A stretch of 64,000 nucleotides of DNA from Ferruginibacter sp. (GTDB taxonomy: Bacteria > Bacteroidota > Bacteroidia > Chitinophagales > Chitinophagaceae): positions 124,001 through 188,000 of the forward strand of contig NZ_JAQBNR010000005.1 in assembly GCF_028288465.1 (NCBI RefSeq). Direction: 5' to 3'. Below are positions 44,901 through 52,922 of the stretch, in pieces. Numbering within the stretch: the first letter of the stretch is position 1; each line of letters begins with the position of its first letter. Made by a program: the position numbers and the translations under genes. Below the pieces are notes generated by a model. It saw nothing but the letters and a program-made list of their open reading frames with translations. It was not told where the DNA came from and ran no database searches.

Positions 44901-46138
44901 TATCCAATGCGTTTAAACATTCAGAAAAAAATGAACAGGTGATATTTTCTGCCAGGGAAAATGACAATCAAGAACTGGAAATAATAGTGGTCAATTCCGG
45001 AACACAATTACCAGCAGGAAAGCTTGACCAATTGTTTGAACAATTTTATGTGGTCAATCCCAATGCTGCTGCAGATACCGGAAAATTTGGAACAGGCATT
45101 GGCCTTGCGTTTACAAGGCAATTAGTCGCCATGCTTAATGGCCGTATCAGTGCCAGTAGTGAAAACGACAGGATAAGTTTTAAAGTTTGCCTGCCCATGG
45201 TAAAAGAAAAACCCGCAGACCTTCCTGCGGAAAATGCAACCACCGTCAGCGATCAGCCTTCCTATTTATACCGTACCATTACTGCTTATGCCGAAACCAT
45301 GCAACCCATTTCAACGGCCGATAAAAACAAGCAGGCCATCATTGAAAACCTGCAGGATACAAAAAGAAAAAATATTCTTATTGTGGAAGATGATGCGGAC
45401 ATCCGTTTTTTATTAAATGATATTTTGAAAGATGAATACATTGTATATGAAGCGGCAGATGGGCGAAAAGCATTGGAGCTGATTGAAAAAGTAATGCCGG
45501 ATATCGTGATCTGCGATGTCATGATGCCCAATATGAGTGGCCTTGAGTTATGCAATAAAATGAAGACTGCACCTGCCACCTGCCACGTACCTTTTATCAT
45601 CTTATCATCCCGGGGCAGCGAAGATCACCATATGGAAGGGTATGAAGTGGGCGCTGATGCATACATCGCCAAGCCTTTTCAAACCGCCCATTTAAAATTG
45701 CGTATAAGGAAACTGCTGGAATACCGCCAAAAATTACTGGACCTTTTCAACAATGAGAAAGGCACTGACATGCTGGTAGAATCTGACTTAAATGCGGGGG
45801 ACAAAGAGTTTCTGACCAAAATGGTAAAACTGATCGATGAAAACCTGGGTGAAACAGAGCTGAATGCCGTGTTTCTTGAAAAGGCTTTTAACATGAGTAA
45901 AATGCAATTGTACCGCAAATTGAAAACGCTGACCGGTATGACGCCGGGCGAATTTATAAAAAACATCCGCTTAAAAGAGGCTGCTCATTTACTGGCAACA
46001 TCCCAGTTAAATGTAACAGAAATTTTCTACCGAACCGGTTTCAATAATCAGTCTTATTTCTTCAGGGAGTTCAGGAAGCGGTATAACTCTGCGCCAAATG
46101 AATACAGGGAGCAGCAATCAGTGAAGGGGTTGAATTAG
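41993..46138 (+). CDS. Hybrid two-component system regulator (HTCS), propeller sensor
   Basis: The 1381-residue protein has a signal peptide (1-23), a periplasmic sensor of regulator-propeller repeats (for example WDGLNMYDG, LWVGTKGSGII, IWIGTSYGLNWI) to about 690, a Y_Y_Y-like beta domain, one membrane segment at about 790-815, a histidine kinase with His853 (FFTNIAHELQTPLTLIMG), N-box near 966 (FNLLSNAFKH), a receiver with Asp1175 (DIVICDVMMPNM) and a C-terminal AraC-type HTH (about 1275-1375). Such regulators sense an oligosaccharide and switch on the neighbouring polysaccharide utilisation genes. The H-box has Gln where most have Arg. Only one IS element lies between it and the first enzyme gene. 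Confidence 0.96.
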   Translation: MKRILHPCYIFLLAFFFRLDAVASPDDPFFIQHYDNRNGLSNSSINYIFKDAGNLLWVATWDGLNMYDGNVFHVFNYSKENDFKSIGSNVIQQVTEDKRGNIWITTIEGISRYEKKTGKFYNYFYNQYQRSRVSEQEYVLAIDTAGKVFSLNQKAGLSSYDEVADTFRLCNIPRQQAVITKIAFDEANRLWLLNAKGELDVYALNGRQFKSVRTYRDQKGISNFFNVNHQFFFSNGADQLFSIHNGTLNQKRVMQLKHTLTAVIFYKEHYLLAWASKGYDVYDANFQSSSFLQEEMRQMQDIKVTSWALGSEDILWYGTDGNGIIKVYPKTKSFGTVSTSDNGMPYNKSVRAFCEANGNLWVGTKGSGIISIENFWSDTTASFHKRHFLSASELDNNAVYVLKKGNDELIYIGTDGKGVGVYDLKTKQFTKWASIAGHDLYPEFGSVYAIKQDADHSLWLGTSGYGLIHLKITRDKAGKLSVAFQERFTYNNNNSGPANDIIYALADADDNHLWIGCRYGGLSLMDKTTKVFSTFKAFTYEGSLSNNDVLSLFKDSRNRIWIGTSYGLNWINNADANKEEPVFQKLTTAEGLPNNTIHAIEEDGTGHIWVSTNKGLAKVNQADQQISYYQQLDGLQSNEFCDGAVWKDNAGNIFFGGTYGFNHFLPQNIRKSVWQPNLLLSGISIGGKAVSENGFAVMEDSANKPLDFTVSRRDNFFELDIKAVSFLNAEKCEYAYYLESYDKIWHYAGTNGKIVYSNMLPGNYTLKIKWSNGEGLWSKEIALMSLEVKQYFWLTAWAYLAYAALLSAIIFVFYRYRKNKLEIKHQLAVEHVLREKEEEIHQNRLGFFTNIAHELQTPLTLIMGSSERFLHKTTTDKDQKEKPYFLSLIHQQASRLTYLVHQLLEFRKVEAGFFKNQFSHLNISELLLNLGEPFIPLSEQNKMEYEINIAPGMTGLADKDKIEKIIFNLLSNAFKHSEKNEQVIFSARENDNQELEIIVVNSGTQLPAGKLDQLFEQFYVVNPNAAADTGKFGTGIGLAFTRQLVAMLNGRISASSENDRISFKVCLPMVKEKPADLPAENATTVSDQPSYLYRTITAYAETMQPISTADKNKQAIIENLQDTKRKNILIVEDDADIRFLLNDILKDEYIVYEAADGRKALELIEKVMPDIVICDVMMPNMSGLELCNKMKTAPATCHVPFIILSSRGSEDHHMEGYEVGADAYIAKPFQTAHLKLRIRKLLEYRQKLLDLFNNEKGTDMLVESDLNAGDKEFLTKMVKLIDENLGETELNAVFLEKAFNMSKMQLYRKLKTLTGMTPGEFIKNIRLKEAAHLLATSQLNVTEIFYRTGFNNQSYFFREFRKRYNSAPNEYREQQSVKGLN

Positions 46139-46259
46139 AATGACTAATTCTGATTTTGGAGCTCAAGTGGATTTGCAATCAGTATTTGTAAAAGCCATAT
46201 TATATTTTTGGTATTTATTCGGCAGAAAAAAGAAGGCGCGGGTATCTCGTGATTTTTTT

Positions 46260-46817
46260 AACCTTAGTAGAAAGGAAAATATCTAATTTCTATGACCTTA
46301 TTACCTTATTTTGGTCCATACTTTCCGACAGGCTCAAGTGTCTTTTGATAGAATTTAATAAACGTTTCATACTCTTCCATAAAGCTTATTTTTCGGTGAT
46401 GTTCTGATTGATTAAGTATGTATTTACATACCTTATCAACATCAGACTTAGATACTGAAAAGGCTGAGGAAGATTCCTGCCAGTCAAACGAACTGTCACA
46501 TAGCTTATTCTGGTTAATAAATTTTTGAGAACTTTCTGCGACTATTGAAGCCAGTGTTTCCTCTGATAATTTGGGGGAACGGGAAACTAAAAAATGAACA
46601 TGTTCAGGATTGGCGTATATGGCATATAATTGAGAATCATTATTGTTCACTATGCCAGTAATGTATTTTTCAATTCGTTCCCGGTGTTTTTCAGCAATAA
46701 CCGGTAAGCGGTGCATAGTAGTGAAAATAAAATGTGTATATAAATTATTATACTCTATTTTCATTTTAGTCCGTAATAAGGTTAGAGTCTTTTTAAAATT
46801 TACTTTCTACTAAGGTT
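46260..46817 (-). mobile_element. IS200-like RAYT element with terminal inverted repeats
   Basis: A 15-bp perfect inverted repeat, AACCTTAGTAGAAAG at 46260-46274 and its inverse at 46803-46817, bounds a single transposase gene. A second inverted pair, ACCTTATTAC (46285-46294) and GTAATAAGGT (46773-46782), lies just inside. The left end folds as TAGAAA with TTTCTA. The element is 558 bp and sits between the HTCS gene and the PUL enzyme gene. No target duplication is obvious, as expected of HUH transposases. Confidence 0.75.
46306..46764 (-). CDS. Y1 (IS200/RAYT-type) transposase
   Basis: The 152-residue protein has the HUH metal motif EHVHFLVSR (His55, His57), catalytic Tyr115 in CKYILNQSEHHRK (Tyr followed by Gln119 and His pair) and the terminal YGPK. 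This is the REP-associated tyrosine transposase type, which handles single-stranded, palindromic ends. Intact frame from ATG 46764. It is probably the enzyme for the flanking inverted repeats. Confidence 0.92.
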   Translation of the reverse strand: MKIEYNNLYTHFIFTTMHRLPVIAEKHRERIEKYITGIVNNNDSQLYAIYANPEHVHFLVSRSPKLSEETLASIVAESSQKFINQNKLCDSSFDWQESSSAFSVSKSDVDKVCKYILNQSEHHRKISFMEEYETFIKFYQKTLEPVGKYGPK

Positions 46818-46983
46818 TAAAGACCGGATCAAATATTTGCCCCAATTATTTAAAATAGATTAATATGAAATTAATATTTTTTCTCTCACTTTAAAATAAA
46901 AATCAGAATGAAATTACTTTGCGATTTCTTTCCATCTTTCTTACCTTAAAAAAATCTTCAACGAAAAATCGCTGTTTTATAGC

Positions 46984-47025
46984 TAAAATGTAACCATAGT
47001 ACAGTAAAATGTTAGCATAGTGCAT
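46984..47025 (+). promoter_or_regulatory. Tandem 21-bp direct repeat, candidate AraC-type operator of the PUL
   Basis: TAAAATGTAACCATAGTACAG (two blocks: TAAAATGTAACC, ATAGTACAG) at 46984-47004 is followed at once by TAAAATGTTAGCATAGTGCAT at 47005-47025, 17 of 21 bases alike. AraC-family proteins typically bind two direct half-sites one 21-bp step apart. The repeats end 21 bp before a TAnnTTTG element and 48 bp before the enzyme start. Confidence 0.65.
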
Positions 47026-47046
47026 AAGGGTGGCAGGCATTAAAGA

Positions 47047-47054
47047 TAGTTTTG
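47047..47054 (+). promoter_or_regulatory. -7 promoter element of the PUL enzyme gene
   Basis: TAGTTTTG fits TAnnTTTG. It lies 20 bp before ATG 47074 and just after the direct repeats. There is no -33 TTTG at the expected distance, in keeping with an activator-dependent promoter. Confidence 0.5.
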
Positions 47055-47073
47055 ACTATCAATTGCTGCCTGT

Positions 47074-49554
47074 ATGTTACAATATAAAAGCCAACCTACG
47101 TTTTTTTTACTTTGCCTGTCTGTATTAGTCATTCACTCCGTGGCCGTTTGTCAGCAACTGAGCCTGAAGGTTGCCGGTGATGAAACGGCAGGATACCATG
47201 TTGATATATACAATGAGGGACACCTGCTGGTTACCAATACAGAAGAATTTTCCTTGCAATTATTTAATAATGACCTCAGCACAACAGCCAATTTTCCTCA
47301 ATGGAAAGGACAAAGCTGGAAGGGCACCGCAAAGCAAATCACTTTATCAAGAGATGCTTATATAAAAGAATTTGATGCCAATCTGTCTGTATCCGTAACC
47401 TACCAGGTGTTGAATGATACCATCGTAAAAAAGACGATTGACTTGATGCAGCCATCCATGCCCGGCATGTTATATATATTACAGCAAACAGCACGACCTG
47501 CAGAAACTCCCAAACGGTATACAACATTTGAGTACGATAGTTTCCCCGGCGGCTTTGTGCATGAAATGTTTCCTTCAGCTGGTTTTGTTACTCCGGATAA
47601 TATGGTAGTTGGATTTTTAACAGATGCCGGGTATAAAAATCAGTACACCCGTAACACCCGCCGCAGGTTTAGCGGACGCGGGGGCGGATTTGTTGGCATG
47701 CGCCGCTTGCCGGATGTGAATTTATTTTCTGTTGCCAATTTAACCGAGCGGTCCGCCAATAATAATTATATCAGGCAAACATTTGGTGAACTGTACAATT
47801 TAGATGCGGGTTCAGCAACTATCTTAAAAGCGCCTGCAGCTTATCAAAAAGAAGGTAATGCCGAAGTACAGAATCAGGATGGACTTATTTCAATTACCGG
47901 TCATGCTGGCGGCAGGGCGGGCATAGAATTCATTGCACCTTTAAAAGACCAGCAAGTTTATACCATGTCATTTTCGTGCAAAGGCAATACGCCGTTGGCA
48001 TTAAAACTTTTCAGGGTTAAGAACGGGGTAAAAACGATTGAACTGGAAGATGGCGTGAAGTACATAGATAATTTTCCGGCAGTAGAAAATGAATGGACCC
48101 TTTTTAAAGGAAGCATCCTGGTGCCCTATATTGAAAATGACAGCGTAGCCATGTTCATTGGTACACAATCAGGCAAAGAATGTACACTCCAAATCAAAGA
48201 CCTTCAGTTTGCAGAACAGCAACCGCAAAGGGAACCTTATAATATTCTTCCGCTAGGAGAAAAAGTAACCAAGACCACTTACATTTTTGTTGAGCCATGG
48301 AAATCGCACCAGCAATTCATGATTGCTTCGCAATCACGGTTGGCTGAAGCCAAAGGTTTTAAAGGATCGCAGATGGAAAAAATGCTGTACGCCAATTTTA
48401 ATATGCTTACCTGGATCACCGATGTAAATGATTTTACGCCGTTCAACGTACCGAACATGAACTATGCACCGGATATGTACAACAGGGATTCTTATTTTTC
48501 TACGGTAGCTTCTTACAATAAAGAATTAAATCTTTCCATCTGGGAGCAATGGGGTAAAACGCAAACAGTCAAAGGTGGTATTGGTACCATCATCACGCCA
48601 TTGATGGGCTCGGTGGAAGCAAAAGACAATGAAGCCACCATTGAATGGCTGATATGGGCCATGATGAACAAACGCCGCTTCGGTGTTACGCTTCCGCAGG
48701 ATAAAATAAAAAAAGCAGTTGATTATGTACTGAACGAATTTGACAGTACCGGCGATGGTATATGCCGGTCGCACTTTCCTTTAAGCCAGGTAGATGTGAT
48801 TGATTACAACCCAAAAACAGACCGGCTGGGAGTGAACCAGGGTATGCTGGCGATTGCATTGAGAACAATTAAGGAGTTAGGTTTTAATGTAACAGAAACG
48901 CATATACAGAAAGCTGAAAAAGCATACCGGGATTTTTATGATGTAAAACGCAAACACATTTTGTTCGACCGCAATTTTCCTGATATCATTTCACTGACTG
49001 ACCTGGAACCGGAATTCTTTTCGCTGTGGCTATTCAACAGGCCAATGCTGACAGATGAAATGGTCAAAAATCAATTGGACCTGATTCCTGTTTTAAATAA
49101 AGTAGCCAACTCTCCGCATCCTGAATTGGGGACCACGGCACCCATCTGTGTGCGGGTTACAAAAGATGCAAAAGGATTTGCGTATCTCAGCGGCGATTAT
49201 CAACCCTTTGAAAAATTTGGTGAAGAAAACTATAGTGACGGAAAGAACGACGGTTTTTATTACAATGGTGGCAGCTGGTTCAGGGCTGAATATTGTGCCT
49301 ATGTAGTTGGATTAAAACATGGCTGGAAAAAAGCTTTGCCGCTGATGGAAAACAGGGTATGGGCAGAAATTTACCTGAATCCCAAATGGCCGTTCAGTAA
49401 AGAATTTATACCAACAAAATGGACGACGACCGACAGCTGGTGGCCTTCTACCAAAGGCCTGTGTTGGAATGTATTTATCCTGATGGCGGATGAAGTGGCA
49501 GGATTACGTACACCGGTAATGGATCCTGATTATAAAAAATTAAAAGCAAAATAA
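47074..49554 (+). CDS. Exported glycosidase-like protein, family unassigned (826 residues)
   Basis: A signal peptide (1-25, ending VAVCQQ) precedes a beta-rich N-terminal half: a catalytic-domain-associated sandwich (residues about 27-130), a stretch with TRNTRRRFSGRGGGF near 195, and a jelly-roll-like insert (about 255-395). The C-terminal half from about 440 is helix-rich with Trp/Tyr-rich turns (NMNYAPDMYNRDSYFSTVAS, then GGIGTIITPLMGS and DSWWPSTKGLCWN) and resembles an (alpha/alpha)6 toroid glycosidase. Candidate acids are Asp in MYNRDSYF and the Asp/Glu of LTDLEPEFFSLW, but I cannot assign a CAZy family. It leads the PUL, directly ahead of SusC, and is likely under HTCS control. Confidence 0.75.
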   Translation: MLQYKSQPTFFLLCLSVLVIHSVAVCQQLSLKVAGDETAGYHVDIYNEGHLLVTNTEEFSLQLFNNDLSTTANFPQWKGQSWKGTAKQITLSRDAYIKEFDANLSVSVTYQVLNDTIVKKTIDLMQPSMPGMLYILQQTARPAETPKRYTTFEYDSFPGGFVHEMFPSAGFVTPDNMVVGFLTDAGYKNQYTRNTRRRFSGRGGGFVGMRRLPDVNLFSVANLTERSANNNYIRQTFGELYNLDAGSATILKAPAAYQKEGNAEVQNQDGLISITGHAGGRAGIEFIAPLKDQQVYTMSFSCKGNTPLALKLFRVKNGVKTIELEDGVKYIDNFPAVENEWTLFKGSILVPYIENDSVAMFIGTQSGKECTLQIKDLQFAEQQPQREPYNILPLGEKVTKTTYIFVEPWKSHQQFMIASQSRLAEAKGFKGSQMEKMLYANFNMLTWITDVNDFTPFNVPNMNYAPDMYNRDSYFSTVASYNKELNLSIWEQWGKTQTVKGGIGTIITPLMGSVEAKDNEATIEWLIWAMMNKRRFGVTLPQDKIKKAVDYVLNEFDSTGDGICRSHFPLSQVDVIDYNPKTDRLGVNQGMLAIALRTIKELGFNVTETHIQKAEKAYRDFYDVKRKHILFDRNFPDIISLTDLEPEFFSLWLFNRPMLTDEMVKNQLDLIPVLNKVANSPHPELGTTAPICVRVTKDAKGFAYLSGDYQPFEKFGEENYSDGKNDGFYYNGGSWFRAEYCAYVVGLKHGWKKALPLMENRVWAEIYLNPKWPFSKEFIPTKWTTTDSWWPSTKGLCWNVFILMADEVAGLRTPVMDPDYKKLKAK

Positions 49555-49651
49555 ATAACCACTGATATCTTAAATCATCAGCCACTATTCAACCCCAATT
49601 ATTAACCACTAAAAAATTATCAGGCACACATGACAAATTAAAATACCAAAA

Positions 49652-49665
49652 TGGCTGTTCAGCCA
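49652..49665. repeat. 14-bp palindrome upstream of susC
   Basis: TGGCTGTTCAGCCA: six-base arms TGGCTG and CAGCCA around TT. There is no T-run following, so an operator or mRNA processing hairpin between the enzyme and susC genes is more probable than a terminator. Confidence 0.45.
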
Positions 49666-49770
49666 AAGCAGGTGAGCAGAGAAAAGACCCTGTAATGAAT
49701 CAAAACGAAACTGCTGACACATGATCACATTCAAAGACTTTTATTTTTCAAATATTAAAACGATGCTGGT

Positions 49771-52700
49771 ATGAAAAAAAATCTTAAGGACATTATTCGT
49801 TCCATTCCAAAACAATTGCGTACAGGATTAAAGCTTGCAATTTGCTTTACCTGTCTACAGTTTATCCATTCTGCATCCTTTGCACAGGCAAAAGATGTTA
49901 CTGTTACGGGTAAAATAAACTCCACTGCAGGCGAAGCATTGGTGGGTGTAACAGTTAAAGTAAAAAACGCTGCTACTACTACAACAACAGATGGTGCCGG
50001 TAACTTCTCCATTACTGCGCCGGACAATGCAATATTGCAGATAAGTTATGTTGGATACAAAATGCAGGAAGTATCTGTGTCTGGCAGAACTGCATTGACG
50101 GTGAGCCTGGCAGCAGAGACCAATACGTTGGGTGATGTGGTTGTGGTTGGTTACAGCAGCCAGCGCAAAGGTAGTATCACAGGCGCTGTATCAACTGTAA
50201 ACATGGCTGATGCAGATAAGCGCAGGGTGGCAGATGTGGCTCAGTTGTTACAGGGCCAGGTGGCTTGCGTAACGGTAACACAAAGCACCGGTGCTCCCGG
50301 CGATGGCATCAATATTACCATCCGTGGTGTAGGAACCATTGGCAGCAGCAGCGATCCGCTTTACATTGTGGATGGACAGCCGACTACCAGTATCTCCTTT
50401 ATTAATCCTGCCGATATACAATCAATCACCGTATTGAAAGATGCCGCTGCAGCTGCAATTTATGGCGCCAGGGCTTCTGGTGGTGTAATCGTTCTTGTTA
50501 CCAAGAGTGGTAAAAAGGGAAGATCAAATCTGGATATCAGTTATTACAATGGTATTCAAAAAGTAGCCAATCTTCCAACCATGCTCAATGCTACACAGTA
50601 TATGAACAAGATGGAGGAAAGCTGGAACAATTCCGGTTATTCCGGAACAAATCCTTACACAGCAGATAAATCAAGACCAGACCTTGCTAACACCAACTGG
50701 CTGAAAGAATTGTTTGTATTGGGTAAATCACAAAACCTGCAGGTTTCTGCAAGTGGTGGTTCAGATAAAGTTCAATACCTGCTCTCCGGTGGCTATTACG
50801 GACAAAACGGAATTGTGATTTATGATAATGACCAGTTTAAACGTTTTAGTTTCAGGGCAAATGTAAATGCAAATATTACAGACCGTTTTACAATAGGTAC
50901 CAACCTGCAGATTTCTAACAGCATACAGGATAAAATATCTTCCAGTGGTGATGCACCCGGAGTGATCCGTCATGCTTTTTTACGTCCGCCGGTAATTGGT
51001 GTGTTCAAAGATCCAACTGATCCTACTTACAGTGTTGCGGATCCTTACACAGACTTGCCTTTTTACTCAGCTAATGTAGCTGCAAATGGCGGTACCTGGA
51101 ATGCCGGCGCAAATAAGTATGAGTTTGCTTCCAATCCACTTGCCATTGCTCATTTTACCAATGATAAACGCACCAATTTCAGAACCTTTGGTAACGTGTA
51201 TGCTGAACTGGCTTTGTTGCAAAACAAAGAATTAAAGCTGAGAAGTAACCTGGGTGTTGATTTGAACATGCTGCACAATAAAGCATTTTATCAAAACTAT
51301 GGTGACAATGATGGCGGAGGTTCTTCCATTGACCAGGGAACCGGGCGTCAAAACAGGCCCAGCAATTTAAGTGAGGAAAGAGGACAGGAAACAACCATCA
51401 CCTGGACAAATACAGTAAGCTATAATAAAAAAATTGACAGGCATACGATCAGTGCTTTGGCGGGCAGTGAATTTATTACCAACTATGCTTCCGGTATCAG
51501 TGCATCAAGGGCAAGGTATGGTAATACAGATTCAGCATTCCAGTACATAGATTTCGGCGCTTTTCCACAGGATTTATGGAATGGCGGAAGCGCATCACAG
51601 TGGGCATTGTTCTCTTTATTTGGCTCTGTTAATTACAGTTACGATAATCGTTTTTTTGCAACTGCAAGTGCAAGATTGGATAAGTCAAGCCAGTTTGCTA
51701 TCAATAATCAACAGGCGTTTTTCCCTTCTTTTTCTGCAGGCTGGAGAATATCCCAGGAAAAATTTCTGCAGGATGTAAGCTGGTTATCTGATCTTAAATT
51801 AAGAGCCAGCACTGGTAAATTAGGCAACCAGTCCGGGTTGAATAATTACAACTCTTTATCTATTTATAATTCGCAGGGTACATTACTTCGTTATGGTAAC
51901 CCGGATTTGAAATGGGAAACTACCACACAGAATAATATCGGGATAGATGTTGGTTTGCTTAAGAACGCAATTAGTTTTTCTGCTGAGTACTTTCAAAAGA
52001 AAACCTCTGATCTGTTGCTTCCATTGGGACTACCAAGTGTAGTGGGTGATGTAAAACCAACCATCGTAAATGCAGGAGCAGTAACCAATAAAGGGTTTGA
52101 GTTTTCACTTGGCTACAGGAATAGCGGTCACAAATTCAGGTATGCTATTAATGCAAATCTTGCGACGGTAACAAACAACGTAGACAAGCTTGATCCAAAT
52201 TTGCCCAACATCTATGGACAGGTTTCCAAGACAGAAGCCGGCCATCCACTGAATTCTTTTTATGGATTTAAAATGACAGGTATCTATCAAAGTCAAAAAG
52301 AAATAGATGATTACCTGACAGGTTCATCTCATGCTGATGTTCACCCGGGAGATATCAAATTCCAGGACATCAATGGCGATGGTATCATCAATGATGTTGA
52401 CCGTGCTTACATTGGTAATCCAAATCCAAGATTGAGTTATGGTACTAATTTGTCAGCCAGTTATCTTGGCTTCGACCTGAGTGTTTTATTTCAGGGTGTA
52501 AGCGGTGTTGAAAAATACAATGACCTTAAAAAAATCATTGACTACGATACCCGTCCGTTTAACCACACCACTGCTACATTAGGTGCGTGGCATGGCGAAG
52601 GAACAAGCAACACCATACCCCGTTCCACCTTTACAGACAATGGCAGCAGCAAGGTATCCAGCATTTTTGTAGAAGACGCTTCTTACTTCAGGCTGAAGAA

Positions 52701-52899
52701 TATTGAGCTTGGCTACACAGTAAACCTGGGCGGTAAAATAAAAACTGTTTTCCAGGATGTACGCCTGTTTGTATCTGCTCAAAACCTGTTTACCGTAACC
52801 AAGTACACAGGGTTGGATCCGGAAGCGTACAACATGTTTGACCAGGGCACTTACCCGCAATCAAAAGCATTTTTATTTGGTATCAATGTTAAATTATAA
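49771..52899 (+). CDS. susC: SusC/RagA-type TonB-dependent outer-membrane transporter
   Basis: The 1042-residue protein has an N-terminal signal (hydrophobic LAICFTCLQFIHSASFAQA, about 26-44), a carboxypeptidase-regulatory-like domain (ATTTTTDGAGNFSI with ILQISYVGYKMQEV), a TonB-box-like VVVVGYSSQRKGSITGAV, the plug (SDPLYIVDGQPTTS; AAAAIYGARASGGVI) and a 22-strand barrel ending with Phe-x-Phe-Gly-type FLFGINVKL. It imports oligosaccharides together with SusD using TonB energy. Spacing to the SusD gene is 23 bp. The start is unusually long before the hydrophobic core; a shorter form would start later but no better ATG exists. Confidence 0.97.
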   Translation: MKKNLKDIIRSIPKQLRTGLKLAICFTCLQFIHSASFAQAKDVTVTGKINSTAGEALVGVTVKVKNAATTTTTDGAGNFSITAPDNAILQISYVGYKMQEVSVSGRTALTVSLAAETNTLGDVVVVGYSSQRKGSITGAVSTVNMADADKRRVADVAQLLQGQVACVTVTQSTGAPGDGINITIRGVGTIGSSSDPLYIVDGQPTTSISFINPADIQSITVLKDAAAAAIYGARASGGVIVLVTKSGKKGRSNLDISYYNGIQKVANLPTMLNATQYMNKMEESWNNSGYSGTNPYTADKSRPDLANTNWLKELFVLGKSQNLQVSASGGSDKVQYLLSGGYYGQNGIVIYDNDQFKRFSFRANVNANITDRFTIGTNLQISNSIQDKISSSGDAPGVIRHAFLRPPVIGVFKDPTDPTYSVADPYTDLPFYSANVAANGGTWNAGANKYEFASNPLAIAHFTNDKRTNFRTFGNVYAELALLQNKELKLRSNLGVDLNMLHNKAFYQNYGDNDGGGSSIDQGTGRQNRPSNLSEERGQETTITWTNTVSYNKKIDRHTISALAGSEFITNYASGISASRARYGNTDSAFQYIDFGAFPQDLWNGGSASQWALFSLFGSVNYSYDNRFFATASARLDKSSQFAINNQQAFFPSFSAGWRISQEKFLQDVSWLSDLKLRASTGKLGNQSGLNNYNSLSIYNSQGTLLRYGNPDLKWETTTQNNIGIDVGLLKNAISFSAEYFQKKTSDLLLPLGLPSVVGDVKPTIVNAGAVTNKGFEFSLGYRNSGHKFRYAINANLATVTNNVDKLDPNLPNIYGQVSKTEAGHPLNSFYGFKMTGIYQSQKEIDDYLTGSSHADVHPGDIKFQDINGDGIINDVDRAYIGNPNPRLSYGTNLSASYLGFDLSVLFQGVSGVEKYNDLKKIIDYDTRPFNHTTATLGAWHGEGTSNTIPRSTFTDNGSSKVSSIFVEDASYFRLKNIELGYTVNLGGKIKTVFQDVRLFVSAQNLFTVTKYTGLDPEAYNMFDQGTYPQSKAFLFGINVKL

Positions 52900-52922
52900 T
52901 TCATACACTAAAAATCAACAAC

